A DNA stretch of 64,000 nucleotides from Trichopria drosophilae (GCA_030407085.1 CM059586.1:35451501-35515500), one strand, 5' to 3'. Shown: positions 34,575 through 44,590, numbered from the stretch's first letter. Notes: generated by a model from the sequence alone, not told the origin. A program made the numbers and translations.

Positions 34575-35115
34575 AATATTATTACTTTAGTATGATTAAC
34601 TAGTAGAAAATAAAAATGCTGTTACCATTCTAGTCTCCCTTAAATGACTAAATCAATAATACCATAACTTAAATATAAATATTCTTCAGAGTACATTGTG
34701 TGTTTCTGATATGTATTATTGTCATTATATGCTTTATTCTAACTGAGTGCAATAATATACCTAGAAAACATTAATAAGAATATGCAGTTACGTTTTAAAG
34801 CCGGTAGATGCGGCTGTTTCATGTGTTTCTGTTTAAAGATATGCTCTGTGAGAAAACAATAGATCTCTGTGCAAATTTCATAATTTCGTGTGACATCGAG
34901 TCGTATGGTCTATCATATCTCATTCCATAAATATGAACGATCATTGTTCTGCAATAATTAGTTCATGTCGGATTTCTTCCTGGAAAAGTCTTTTAATGTT
35001 AGAAAATCTTTTGTATTATGTTAGGTAAATATACCAATAACTGTGGGGGATAATCTTTTGCTACAATGCATGTTTTTTTTTTTATGGAATTGTTGCCGCA
35101 GTAATAGCAACAGAA
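34575..35115. other. AT-rich non-coding DNA
   Basis: No gene or repeat recognised. Confidence 0.4.
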
Positions 35116-35119
35116 AGTA

Positions 35120-35462
35120 CAGTGCCCCCCCCCCCCCAATATTTGCCGCGTCAGTCTTGTCTGTTCTTTTATAACCCTCCAAATATTTTTCTAGTGAAGG
35201 GAAGAAATGTTTACCCTACACCGCCGACATACAGTCGTAGAACGCTCACGCGTCAACCAGAATGAATCAGTTTAACCATGCTTTAACCTGTCCTACATCG
35301 CGCATGCATGATGTCTCCACAGAATTACCGCTCCGAGAGAAGTGGTGGGGAAGAACAATCGAGGGGTAAGGGAAATATTGGGAGGGACATAGCGGTAAAT
35401 ATTAGGAGGTAGCAAATATTGGGAATGCAAATATTGGGGGGGGGGGGCAGGGAGGACTACTG
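35120..35462. mobile_element. 343 bp TA-flanked MITE with poly-C/poly-G subterminal runs
   Basis: TA (35118-35119) is followed by CAGTG, a run of C, and CAATATTTGCC. The right end has GCAAATATTGGG, a run of G, then CAGGGAGGACTACTG and TA (35463-35464). The left end lacks about nine bases present in the right end. The right side repeats AAATATTGGGA-like units four times (near 35370-35440). The centre (35210-35330) is GC-rich and CpG-rich. It is non-coding and Tc1/mariner-like by its flanks and CAGT end. Confidence 0.8.
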
Positions 35463-35464
35463 TA

Positions 35465-36000
35465 AAAGGAAAAACCTTGGTAATTACAGTACTTTTACTG
35501 AAGATCGAACTAGCAGATTAACTTTTAAGTAGAAATAAATTTGATTTAGGCCTTCTTGCGGTATATATACATACAAATATGGTGTTTAATGCAGGCTTTA
35601 ACCTGTAACAATATTACGTTCTTAACGTATAACTTGAAAATAATATTGAAGTTTATTTTTTATTAACGTCAGGTCAAATGCATAATATTTTGCAGTTGCT
35701 TTAGCCGTTGAACAAAACCACAATAGTAATATAGTATGCTATACTATTGAAAATATTTTTTACTCTCTCGAGTACTTTTTGGATGTATATTCGAAATGAT
35801 CTAAATATTGATAATGTAAAAATGTAAAATTATCTTTCTTACAATTCCATTCTTATTATACCGCTTCATTTAAGGGCAAAAAATAATCAAGATATATTAA
35901 CAACAAACAAACATTATTTTCATAACAACAATTTGTTTAGTAACATTTCCATCTGGAACAATATGGTGCTTTCATTAAACGAAAATACATTTTTTTGGTG
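35465..36000. other. AT-rich non-coding DNA
   Basis: No recognisable feature. Confidence 0.4.
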
Positions 36001-36003
36001 CAG

Positions 36004-36145
36004 TAGGCGTAAAATGGTCAGTTTAAATTAAATAAATTTTACTCCCAGGGAGGCGTAAATTGGCACTTTAGGCCTGCAAATCGAGGCGTAGTTTCACCCT
36101 CGGATTCTGTCGTCGAGGCGTAAAACTCAATTTTACGTCCTTAAT
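36004..36145 (+). repeat. Short tandem units starting GAGGCGTAAA
   Basis: GAGGCGTAAATT, GAGGCGTAGTTT and GAGGCGTAAAAC begin at 36050, 36083 and 36115, spacings of 33 and 32. A looser AGGCGTAAAATGG unit lies at 36005. The words between units differ, so this is a degenerate minisatellite. Confidence 0.5.
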
Positions 36146-36459
36146 ACAAAAACAACTATTTTCTGATAAACGTTAATAACGTTGTTATATGTATTTACTG
36201 TAAATATTAGAAATATTTCAAACTCGATTAATAATTATTGCAAGCAATCAAAACTTTTTGCATAATTCTATCTCTATGCTACAATATAAATTTAAAAATA
36301 AAATAATAAAAAACAGAAGTCAACTGAAATATACATATAATTGCTTCTTTCTATGTTATACAATTGTGTAGTAAATGATGTCGTGTCTTTTTTAAAACTA
36401 ATGCAAAGTTCCAAAAAAAAAAGGTTGAACGTGTAGAAAATTGTAAAATCATTTATGCC

Positions 36460-36930
36460 ATTCGATGCGTAAAATGCTATTTTACACACTTTTGACATTT
36501 TTCGATCGCATTTTACGCACTCAAGTGACATAAAATATCGTATAAAACATGTGCGTAAATGTTTATTCTGCTAATGTGATTACGACCCTCGCCTGCGGCT
36601 CGGGCCGCAACCCGTCATATTCGTAGAATGAACTTTTACGCACTAGTTTCATAATATACTATTATAACTTCGGACGAAAACAAGGAAGAATTACCGTTGA
36701 ATACACGAATATTAACTAATATAGAAAGTATGAAATGAAAAAAGGTATTAATATTATTTTGTAATAAAAGAAAGTTTGCAGGCCAAGTTGGAGGCGAGGT
36801 CTGCACTTACATTAGTACAGAAAAACGCTCACACATGTAACGAAGAGTATTTTATGATGCATGCGTACGTAAAGCGCAATTAAAAAATGTTAAAAATGCG
36901 TAACGTTGCACTTTACGCACACTGCATTAA
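36460..36930. repeat. Cluster of inverted TGCGTAAAA / TTTTACGCA motifs around a GC-rich hairpin (family E)
   Basis: GTGCGTAAATGTTTATTCTG (from 36551) pairs with TAGAATGAACTTTTACGCAC (to 36649) around the GC-rich core GACCCTCGCCTGCGGCTCGG. Further GCGTAAAA or TTTTACGC words lie near 36468, 36510 and 36898. The core recurs in reverse orientation at 42504-42541 inside another hairpin, so this is a dispersed foldback family. Confidence 0.65.
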
Positions 36931-36959
36931 AAGAATTTGACCCACTCTAATAAAAAATA

Positions 36960-38515
36960 CCACCTATATTGTTGTAAAAGAGTGAATAAAATGTATCGAA
37001 TATTCTTCAACAATTTTCTCAACATTGATTCTTATTTAAGCATTTCATAAATAGTGGAGCATTTACGTAATGAAATGCAGCTATAATAAATCTGATTCTA
37101 TGATCGTAGTAAAACTGCATTGAAGCAAAGGACCTAAATTTACCCTGCATAAATCTCAAAAGACTTTGAACTTTCGAATCAAAATGATGTCGTGTTAAAA
37201 TTTTAATATCAACCTCAATTGTGTTTGATTCGTATAATAAAATTAGAATTCTGAATATTCTTATACTTTAATTCGGTAATATTTTATTCAGAATTCGGAT
37301 TTTCTTGGTTCAACCGAGACTTATCCATTTCACCTTACGAAATCGATTTACTTGAATAAAACTTATAATAATGGGAACGATTTCATTGTCATTCCTGGCA
37401 TATTTGTCAGATTCTCATTTCATAATGGATGAATTTTCCGAATTATTTGAGGTGCTCCAATTTAAGACTGTACTTTTTTATTTGTGTATTTTAATTCTGC
37501 TGTTGTGTATGCTTTCCTGTAAGCACTTATTGAATATAGTGCCTACAAAAGATTAACCATTTAGTTTAATTCGTGATATCATTTCTTTATTGCGATTTGG
37601 GTATCTATACATTTGAATTATTCATTTGTATATTTAAAAATAATTTGTGCTAACAAATTCATTTCATAAAGGAAATAGTGCCAAATCGTCTTGGATATCC
37701 TCCAGATCCACATGAAAACTGAATCTATCTTACATAAAGATATGTTAATATATGTGTTGTGTAAGTTTAAGAAGTAAAAATAAAAATGACTTCATCATTT
37801 TCCCAGTAATTTGTATAACAATTTTGTCGTCTTGTTTTGCCATCTTTGTGTTAAATCCCGGGCAGTTTCCAATATCAATAAATAATTGAGCTTGGGCGTT
37901 TATTAGTCACTAAAAAAATGCAAATAAATATTATCTACATGTTTGATTAAATAAAAGATCGTTACATTGGATTCCGCTGGTTTAAGATAGTTCTTTACGA
38001 ATTCAATACTTAAAAGTGTCAATTTTTAACGTGCAATACCCATACCAAACCTTAGCCCAATGCTTATTTTTGTTTTTAATTTTGGTAATTTTCTTTAGAT
38101 TTTTTAAAAAATTACTATATATAAACAAATCGAGTTGGAAATGCTATATAAAGGATCAGAATGAAATTCACCGTTTGTTGCCCAATATCATAATGAAAAA
38201 TACTTCAAATAGAAATTTTTCAACTCTTTCATTGAAAATTAATGTTTAAAGTTGTTATACAAAAAAATATACCTGTTGCAATTTTATTCACAATTATATA
38301 GCATCTTGTATAATTATAGAAGTTTGTAAAAATCTGCTACCTAGGCATATACCTTATTTAGCGTGTTCGCCACGAGATACAGGAAAAAAAGGAAGAGAAG
38401 AGACCGGTGCCAAAATTTAATCTGAGGCTGAAAATTTGATAGCCAAGCCATTGAAGTTCAGTAAAAATTACTATTTCGGCAATAACTCAACTCGATTTTA
38501 TGTTATTTCAATGAG
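36960..38515. other. AT-rich non-coding DNA
   Basis: Small open frames at 37371-37556 and 38016-38249 each encode a hydrophobic stretch but have no recognisable family or gene context. Confidence 0.4.
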
Positions 38516-38519
38516 TGAG

Positions 38520-38882
38520 CCCGGGAAAAGATGATTAATATCTGGATCATATATGCACCACATATGATCATACATCGTCATATATGATTCATATATCATC
38601 ATATACGATTCATATACAATCCAGATATGTTTATGTATACTCATATATTGATCATATATGAGCATGTATCAGCATATATATATCCCATATATATTCATAT
38701 ATAGCTAAATCTGATTATTTATATTTATATCAGGTCAAAATCCGTATACGAGTATACATAAACATATCTGGATTATATACGAATCATATATGATGATATA
38801 TGATGATATATGAATCATATATGATGATGTATGATCATATATGGTGCATATGTGATCCAGATATAAATCATTTTTTCCCGGG
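38520..38882. mobile_element. 363 bp palindromic element, CCCGGG ends, AT-rich repeat body
   Basis: The left end CCCGGGAAAAGATGATTAAT mirrors the right end ATAAATCATTTTTTCCCGGG. The arms contain repeated words such as CATATATGATTCATATATCA and ATCTGGAT(C/T)AT over about 110 bases. The centre is near 38700. AG flanks both ends (38518-38519 and 38883-38884). The sequence just outside the right end (TTTCAATATTTGACCTGCGA, then TGAAGATTTCT) resembles part of the CAGGGT element (near 28700), so this element appears to have inserted into a relative of it. Confidence 0.82.
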
Positions 38883-38884
38883 AG

Positions 38885-39915
38885 GTTTCAATATTTGACC
38901 TGCGATGAAGATTTCTGAATTATGGCCATAAAAATGGGAAAATAAGTAAATTAAAATAAGATAATATAATAAGACAATGTAATAAATTTAAGATATTGCA
39001 AATTTTTCATAATCATATTTTTAACAATATGTCCGTGTCACTTGGTGTATTTTAAAATTTTACTTTGAAAGTGAAAGTAGGCGATTTTCTCTTATTACGG
39101 TTCCGGTATCAAATGTTAAAAAAAGTTCGACTTTAAGGTAGTATTTTTCTAACAAAGATTAAACATTACTAAAATAAATGAAATAAAATAAAATTGTTTA
39201 TACATACTTTGGTAAAAATGACAGCACAAAACGTATTAAACGGAAGAACGTTTCTTCTTCAAAAACAATTCTTTAATAGTTAGTTAAACAATTTTATCAT
39301 TGAAAAATGAAATTTATGGAATCATATTATCAGGAAATTATTGGAAAATGGAAGGGCTACCTGTTTGTATGAACATTAAAATTGCATTAGAATTATCGGG
39401 GTATTTAAGAATATTTGTTTTTCAGTAAAATATTATACATTGTATTATATCAGTTTATTATCAATATACCTTTAAAAAATTACCTTTTTTCCTACTATAA
39501 ATAAGTATAGAAAAATAAAAGAAGTCAGTATTACTTTAATATTTAATTTTAGTTTGTTCATAAGTGAAATATAACATATTGCAAAGAATTCCTCATAATA
39601 CATGCGCACAACTAAATATTACCGTTTTAATTGCTTGCAGAAGTAGTATGATTCAATCACATAATACAATATTTATTCATCACATTTTAATTAGACTTCG
39701 AACTGAATTTACGATTTAAACGTTATGCATTATAAAACAATTACTTATTTCTTTGTCGTAATTTGACATTTCGAATTTTTGTGCATTTAGGTTTCTATTT
39801 GCAGACCGTCGCCTACATGTAATGAAGAAGTAAATTCGATTTTAGGACCTTGATGCAGAAATAAAATACAGTATTCAACCACAATAATAGCTTTGTCTGA
39901 CTTGTCTGTATATTT
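38885..39915. other. AT-rich non-coding DNA
   Basis: The first 60 bases may belong to a decayed CAGGGT-type element; the rest has no recognised feature. Confidence 0.35.
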
Positions 39916-39918
39916 CTA

Positions 39919-40020
39919 CACCCCCCCCCCCTCACTTGCAGAGAAAGTGACTAGAGTGATCTCGTGGCTAATATTGGGAGGTGGTCAAGATTGGAATGGC
40001 TAATGCTAGGTGGAACTACT
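39919..40020. mobile_element. Short relative of the poly-C MITE
   Basis: TA then CA plus a run of C at the left, and GGTGGAACTACT then TA at the right. GCTAATATTGGGAGGTGG inside resembles the GCAAATATTGGG repeats of 35120-35462. It looks like an internally deleted, diverged member. Confidence 0.5.
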
Positions 40021-40429
40021 TAAAGGCCTGCACGTTCTTTCATTTATTATATTGGGAACATATTGATCAAATAGTAGTAATTTTCGTGATTTAATTATTG
40101 AATTGATTTTTCCTAATTCATAGGGATCGAAAAAGAACAGATATTCCGACATTATAAAATTGTTGATTAAGTTCTTAATATTTGAATATCAGAATTGCTA
40201 TGCACGCCACAGAAACTCATTAGCCAATCTTGCAAAGTATGTTCTCTTATTTACAAAGTAGAAGCAACAACTTTCCTAGATGCATATCTACATCCTCATC
40301 TGATATTTCATCGTTTTTAAACATTTCTACCTTCGTTCAAGACCTAATGTCTAGCAGTTTTTTAACAAGGTAGGTTATTATTCATGCTCACTAATTCTTA
40401 TTAAGTATTTTATCAGCATTAATACCCTT

Positions 40430-40775
40430 CGGACGGGGCGACATGACGCAGCGTATAATACGGTTATTATTATCATAAGTGGGAATTCAAGACCACGATG
40501 CAGAGTACAAAAAGTGGAACATTTCTGTCGGGTGAGCGAAGCAGCGTGGCACGAGCGACGATCGTCCATCATCGTCCTGGAAAGACCGGGAGCAATTTCT
40601 CAAGTGGAAGTTACGTATAAGCTGCGCAGAGTCGCGACGTCGCGCTTTGTCGCGCGATTGCGCACGATATCATCTTCGGTTACAAATGCACCAGGCGATG
40701 CACGTACGCCGACAGGAAAATATAGTCGAAATGACGGTAATTTTCCTACGAGCTGCTTGGAAAATGCAAAGTAAC
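40430..40775. other. CpG-rich island, function unknown
   Basis: High CpG (GTCGCGACGTCGCGCTTTGT near 40630, GGGGCGACATGACGCAGCG near 40435). A plus-strand open frame of 86 codons (40514-40774) and a 64-codon minus frame overlap it, neither with a recognised domain. It directly precedes the 40.8-44.2 kb repeat cluster. Candidate promoter or enhancer. Confidence 0.35.
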
Positions 40776-40808
40776 ACTTTGATCCTCTTTAAATCCCCTT
40801 ATTTGAGG

Positions 40809-41277
40809 CCGTTAGGACTTCTTCGTCTTTTTAGTTTATTATGTCGCCTTATCTACATTTTATGGCATTAAATATGAAGAGATGTATCTTTTTCACTTTA
40901 AGTTACTGCTGTTTCTTTGTCTTTCAAGACTAGAATCTTTGACAGAAAGTACAAATGCAGTTGAATCAAGTGTTGCGCATCAACAGGGGTTCATTTTTTA
41001 CCAATCAAATTTTTGTAGATTATCCAAATCAACGATTTGCAGATATGAATTATTTAAAATGTATGTATATTATAACAATTCAACAGCTAAGAAAAGTTGA
41101 TATGTTATCCTGTTTCTACGACCAAATGGTGCCTTCCCTAGTGAAAAAATTCAGGTGGGGTTTTCCACGTGATCTAACCACGTGGTCTCGACCTGGTAGT
41201 TTTGGCTCATTTGACCAGGTCGAGACCATGTTTGATTATGGCCACCAGGTCATGTCCATCTGGTCAAAACTATGTAT
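40809..41277 (+). repeat. ~460 bp direct repeat, unit 1
   Basis: It matches 43100-43556 nearly throughout, starting at TTGAGGC and ending at AAAACTATGTA. Shared blocks include GCCTTATCTACATTTTATG, CTTTAAGTTACTGCTGTTTC and CGCATCAACAGGGGTTCA. Open frames in the two units are in different reading frames, so the conservation is not protein coding. Near its end is a perfect 15 bp stem, TGGTCTCGACCTGGT (41183-41197) against ACCAGGTCGAGACCA (41214-41228). Confidence 0.85.
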
Positions 41278-41533
41278 ACTTACACTGAGAGCACGTTGGG
41301 GGAACAGTTATCCCAACAGCATCAGCAGCGCTACTAATCAAAGGAAAACTCCGTGACTTCGCTTGAGCCAGCTGATATTCGAATTTGGGTGAGCTGCTCA
41401 CCCAAAACAAATCGGCTGCATGACCACATGCGCGGACCACTGCGCCCCCATTACAAAAGTTTGAAGCTCTCCCGCTCGTTGGTACTAAAGACAATCTATT
41501 GTAAACATGAACATGGACAAAAGTCAGTTTATT

Positions 41534-41612
41534 GGGTTTTTTTCCATTGGCTTTTTTTTCCATGGCTCTTTTTTCCTGGCCTTTTTTTCCGGGTCTTTTT
41601 TTTCCCCGGCTG
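41534..41612 (+). repeat. T-rich minisatellite, ~15 bp units
   Basis: About five units of the form CTTTTTTTCCATGG / CTCTTTTTTCCTGG / CCTTTTTTTCCGGG. Its translation produces an artificial FF-x-x-LFFP repeat in plus-strand open frames. Confidence 0.8.
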
Positions 41613-41639
41613 TTTATTCCTAGAACCCTTTGTTATAAA

Positions 41640-42180
41640 TTCGTTAATTTATGGAGGCTGTTCGATGATAAGTGGCTTAAACATTTTGCACACAGATACG
41701 TGTATATCAGTTCCTTTTGTTTTATATTTTATATAAATTAAAAAAGATGAAAATATATCTCTTTGGATAAGAAATATATGCAGGAACACAATTTCAACTA
41801 GCGAAAACAGCCATTATAACAAAATTCATGAACAATCACTTATCGACTGTACCTTTCTTGAACCTATTTCTCACAAGTATATGTGTATCAGTTCTTTATT
41901 TGTTTTATATTACCTATATTAATAAAGAGTTGAAAACAGATTTAGATAGATAAGAAATATATGAAAGAATATAAACTTACTCAATGATATAACTTTCGTT
42001 ATAGAAAAGTTAATCTACGGAGGCTGTTCGATGATGGCTTAAGCATTTAACATAAGGGTACATGTGTATCAGTTTCTTTTGTTTTATTTATAATATATAT
42101 ATTTTCCGTTGTTTACTTTTTAAAAATATAATATAAAACAAACAAATTGATACACATACATTTATGAAAAATATGTTCAA
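41640..42180. repeat. ~180 bp imperfect tandem units with an inverted terminal copy
   Basis: GGAGGCTGTTCGATGAT occurs at about 41652 and again near 42017, and GTGTATCAGTTC(T)TTTGTTTT occurs three times (about 41700, 41884, 42064). AACAAATTGATACACATACA near 42145 is an inverted copy, giving a hairpin with the third unit. Confidence 0.7.
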
Positions 42181-42468
42181 AGTCATTACACTCTACAAAT
42201 GATTATACAGAAAGTTTGTTATAATGGCACTTTTGGTTGGTTGAATGTATACTTCTGAATACATTTCTTATCTATATTAAATGTACATATTGCAAAATAA
42301 AAGTAATATAATTATTAAATATATTAAGCAAATATACACATAAGCTTGCACATTTATGTGTATTTTGTTGGAGTAGGAATAATCTACAAAAGAGAAACAG
42401 GTAATTCATTAATTTTTTTACTTTATAATGTTATACTCCATTCAAGCTTATTATTTACTAATAGTAGT

Positions 42469-42583
42469 TTTCGATACAAGGGTGTAAAAGTATTTTCTGC
42501 GAATGTGCGGGTTGTGGACTGAGCCGAAGGCGAGGGTCGCATGCACATTCGTCCAGAAAATAGTTTATGCCCATGTATCGAAC
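42469..42583. mobile_element. Family E hairpin element nested in the 1.8 kb transposon
   Basis: The outer arms TTTTCGATACAAGGGTGTAA and CCCATGTATCGAAC mirror each other, followed inward by TATTTTCTGCGAATGTGC and GCACATTCGTCCAGAAAATA. The core GCGGGTTGTGGACTGAGCCG plus AAGGCGAGGGTCGC matches the core at 36588-36622 in reverse. Downstream, TTTTTGTTACAGTGTGAG and CACACTGTAACAAAAAG (42590-42672) form another stem with TTTACGCAC words. Confidence 0.7.
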
Positions 42584-42786
42584 AATATTTTTTGTTACAG
42601 TGTGAGAAAAGTGCGTTTGAAAATGTAGACCAATGCGTAAAATCGCACTTTACGCACACTGTAACAAAAAGAATATTAAGGGTAAAATTTTATGTGGACG
42701 ATCGTGTTTCCGTATTTAAGTTTTACGATAGATGTATATATTGTAGATACGATCTTGACAATCCTGAAAAAAAGCTGTTACTAATA

Positions 42787-42828
42787 TTCATTTATATCAA
42801 TGTAATTCATTTATATCAATGTAATTCA
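42787..42828 (+). repeat. 19 bp tandem pair
   Basis: ATTCATTTATATCAATGTA is present twice in a row and is followed by a partial third unit. Confidence 0.9.
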
Positions 42829-43099
42829 TTTTAAGTGAATACTAGTAAATATATTTTGCAATAGTTTACGTCATTCAATATAAGAATGAACATGTGTAAA
42901 CACTGGCTCATAAGCGCTATACCGGCTATACCTAACCATCCTTCGGGTCAACAGTTTTCCCGCGCGTTGGGTTCGCCTTTCGCCCGACATTTTGGGTGAG
43001 CTGCTCACCCAAACTTGGGCGGGCTGGCGAGCCGACGAGGACGGTGCGCAGCATTACCGGGCAGAGGGCAGTAGTTCTCCCAACGTGCTCTCAGTGTAC

Positions 43100-43556
43100 T
43101 TGAGGCTGTTAGGTCTTTTTAGTTTATTAAGTTGCCTTATCTACATTTTATGACATTAAGTATGAAGGGATGTATCTTTTCACTTTAAGTTACTGCTGTT
43201 TCTTTGTCTTTCAAAACTAGAATCTTTGACAGAAAGAACAAATGCAGTTGAATCAAATATTGCGCATCAACAGGGGTTCAGTTTTTACCGATCAAAATTT
43301 GATAGATTTCCCAACTCAACGATTTGCAGACATCAATTATTTAAAATGTATGTATACACAACAATAAAACAAGCTTCAACAGCTAAAGTTGATTTGTTAT
43401 CATGTTTCTACGACCATATGGTGCCGTGCCTAAGAAAAAAATCCAGGTGGATTTTTCCACGTGGTCTCGACCAGGTTGGGTTGGCTCATTGGACCAGGTC
43501 GAGACCATGTCTGATTTTGCCATCAGGTCATGACCACCTGGTCAAACTATGTACCC
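43100..43556 (+). repeat. ~460 bp direct repeat, unit 2
   Basis: The counterpart of 40809-41277, beginning at the right-hand ACTT of the transposon's target duplication. The hairpin is kept: GTGGTCTCGACCAGGT (near 43460) against ACCAGGTCGAGACCATG (near 43492), and next to it CAGGTCATGACCACCTG. Differences are scattered substitutions and small indels. Confidence 0.85.
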
Positions 43557-43568
43557 TACTAAAAATTG

Positions 43569-43645
43569 TCACATGACATATTATGTGATATGTCATGTGA
43601 GAATTTGTAAAATGATATATCATGTGATTTATCATGTGATAAATG
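43569..43645. repeat. Small palindromic repeat TCACATGACATA / TATGTCATGTGA
   Basis: A perfect 12 bp stem (43569-43580 with 43589-43600) with an 8-base loop is followed by further ATCATGTGAT words in tandem. Confidence 0.85.
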
Positions 43646-43800
43646 TAAACAGCCACAAAAAAACTAAAATAACAGGACGAATTATTATAGATATTTAATT
43701 TGCTTTTTATTGATATTTATGTGAATGTTAGATATATTATTATGGAATATTGTTTTACAATTTCTTTCGTAAATAAATTTATGAACTTGAAAATAATTTA

Positions 43801-43872
43801 CCCCCACCGAGGATCGAACCAGGGTCTTCCGTTTACTACACTAACGCCTCAACCACTACGCCACGCTCGCAG
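43801..43872 (-). mobile_element. tRNA-Thr-like pseudogene or SINE head
   Basis: On the minus strand, an A box TGGCGTAGTGG (complement of 43853-43863) and a B box AGGATCGAACC complement (43810-43820, read GGTTCGATCCT) are correctly spaced. The anticodon region TGTAGTAAAC resembles tRNA-Thr(AGU). The acceptor ends do not pair and the anticodon stem has mismatches, so a functional tRNA is unlikely. No clear SINE body or tail follows. A 62-codon plus-strand open frame here is incidental. Confidence 0.6.
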
Positions 43873-44069
43873 GTATATTACTACGTGAACAAGATTAACT
43901 TGTAATCAAGTGTAGAAGGCATATTGATAAATGCGGATTTAGTTTAAACAAATACTTAAGCAATTCTTTGCAGAGCTTAATAGTTACAAAAAAAATAGTA
44001 AATGCAAACATTTTATGCAGTTATTTTAATCGGAAAAAATATTTCAGTAGGATAGAAACGCAAGAATCC

Positions 44070-44145
44070 CACATTGGCTCGACCTGGTCAAATGGCCCAA
44101 ACCACCAGGTCGAGTCCACTTGGTCAGACCACGTGGAAAAAAAGT
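44070..44145 (-). repeat. Third copy of the GACCAGGTCGAG hairpin, inverted
   Basis: TTGGCTCGACCTGGTCAAAT and CCACCAGGTCGAGTCCACTT, ending in ACCACGTGGAAAAA, are the reverse-complement arrangement of the hairpin near the end of the two 460 bp units. The rest of the unit is absent. Confidence 0.7.
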
Positions 44146-44149
44146 ACCA

Positions 44150-44588
44150 ACAATAGGATTTCTTAGAACACCTCTTCATGGATGTATTTTATTGCTGTTT
44201 AGATGAATTTTTTAGGGAATGCCATTATCGTTTCAAACAACGTTATAAAAGTCTAATTCTTTATGGAAAAAAATCGTACAAAATTATCGGGATTTTCGGA
44301 ACACTTGCTAAGGTATTTTATTCCACTAGATGATTATTGTTGATAGTAGAGATCTTATAACCCTTCAATATAAGTCCTTAAATATTCGAATAGCCTCGTG
44401 TGTAGAAAGTTATTGGAAAACTTAGACACTTTGAATGATGAGAAAATATATGGTGATCTTGGCCCATTTCCTTGTGCTTTGCATATCTTGTTTTAGAACG
44501 ATAGATACAATATTGTTAATGCTTACTTTTCAACAAATAGAATTAATTCTACCCTAGATATTCCCATACTTATTCATCAGGTGTCGAA
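44150..44588. other. AT-rich non-coding DNA
   Basis: No recognised feature. Confidence 0.4.
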
Positions 44589-44590
44589 GT

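Larger units (their letters stand above)
41282..43097. mobile_element. 1,816 bp DNA transposon with ACACTGAGAGCACG ends and ACTT target duplication
   Basis: The inverted ends ACACTGAGAGCACGTTGGG and CCCAACGTGCTCTCAGTGT are flanked by ACTT on both sides (41278-41281 and 43098-43101). A 19-base near-palindrome, TGGGTGAGCTGCTCACCCA, lies about 100 bases inside each end (41384-41404 and 42992-43012). The interior holds a T-rich minisatellite (41534-41612), three imperfect tandem units near 41640-42090, an inverted copy of their TGTGTATCAG end near 42150, a family E hairpin (42469-42583) and a 19 bp tandem pair (42787-42828). No transposase is recognisable, so it is non-autonomous. A 4 bp duplication occurs in Chapaev, Sola1 and Ginger superfamilies; I cannot decide among them. 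Confidence 0.82.

Noticed and set aside
41353..41741. Hydrophobic FF-rich frames resembling a membrane protein
   Set aside because: They are the translation of the T-rich minisatellite at 41534-41612.
40955..43576. Plus-strand frames of 133 and 116 codons in the two 460 bp units
   Set aside because: The two copies of the same repeat are read in different frames, so the DNA similarity is not protein conservation.
43801..43872. Functional tRNA-Thr gene
   Set aside because: Acceptor ends do not pair and the anticodon stem is mismatched.
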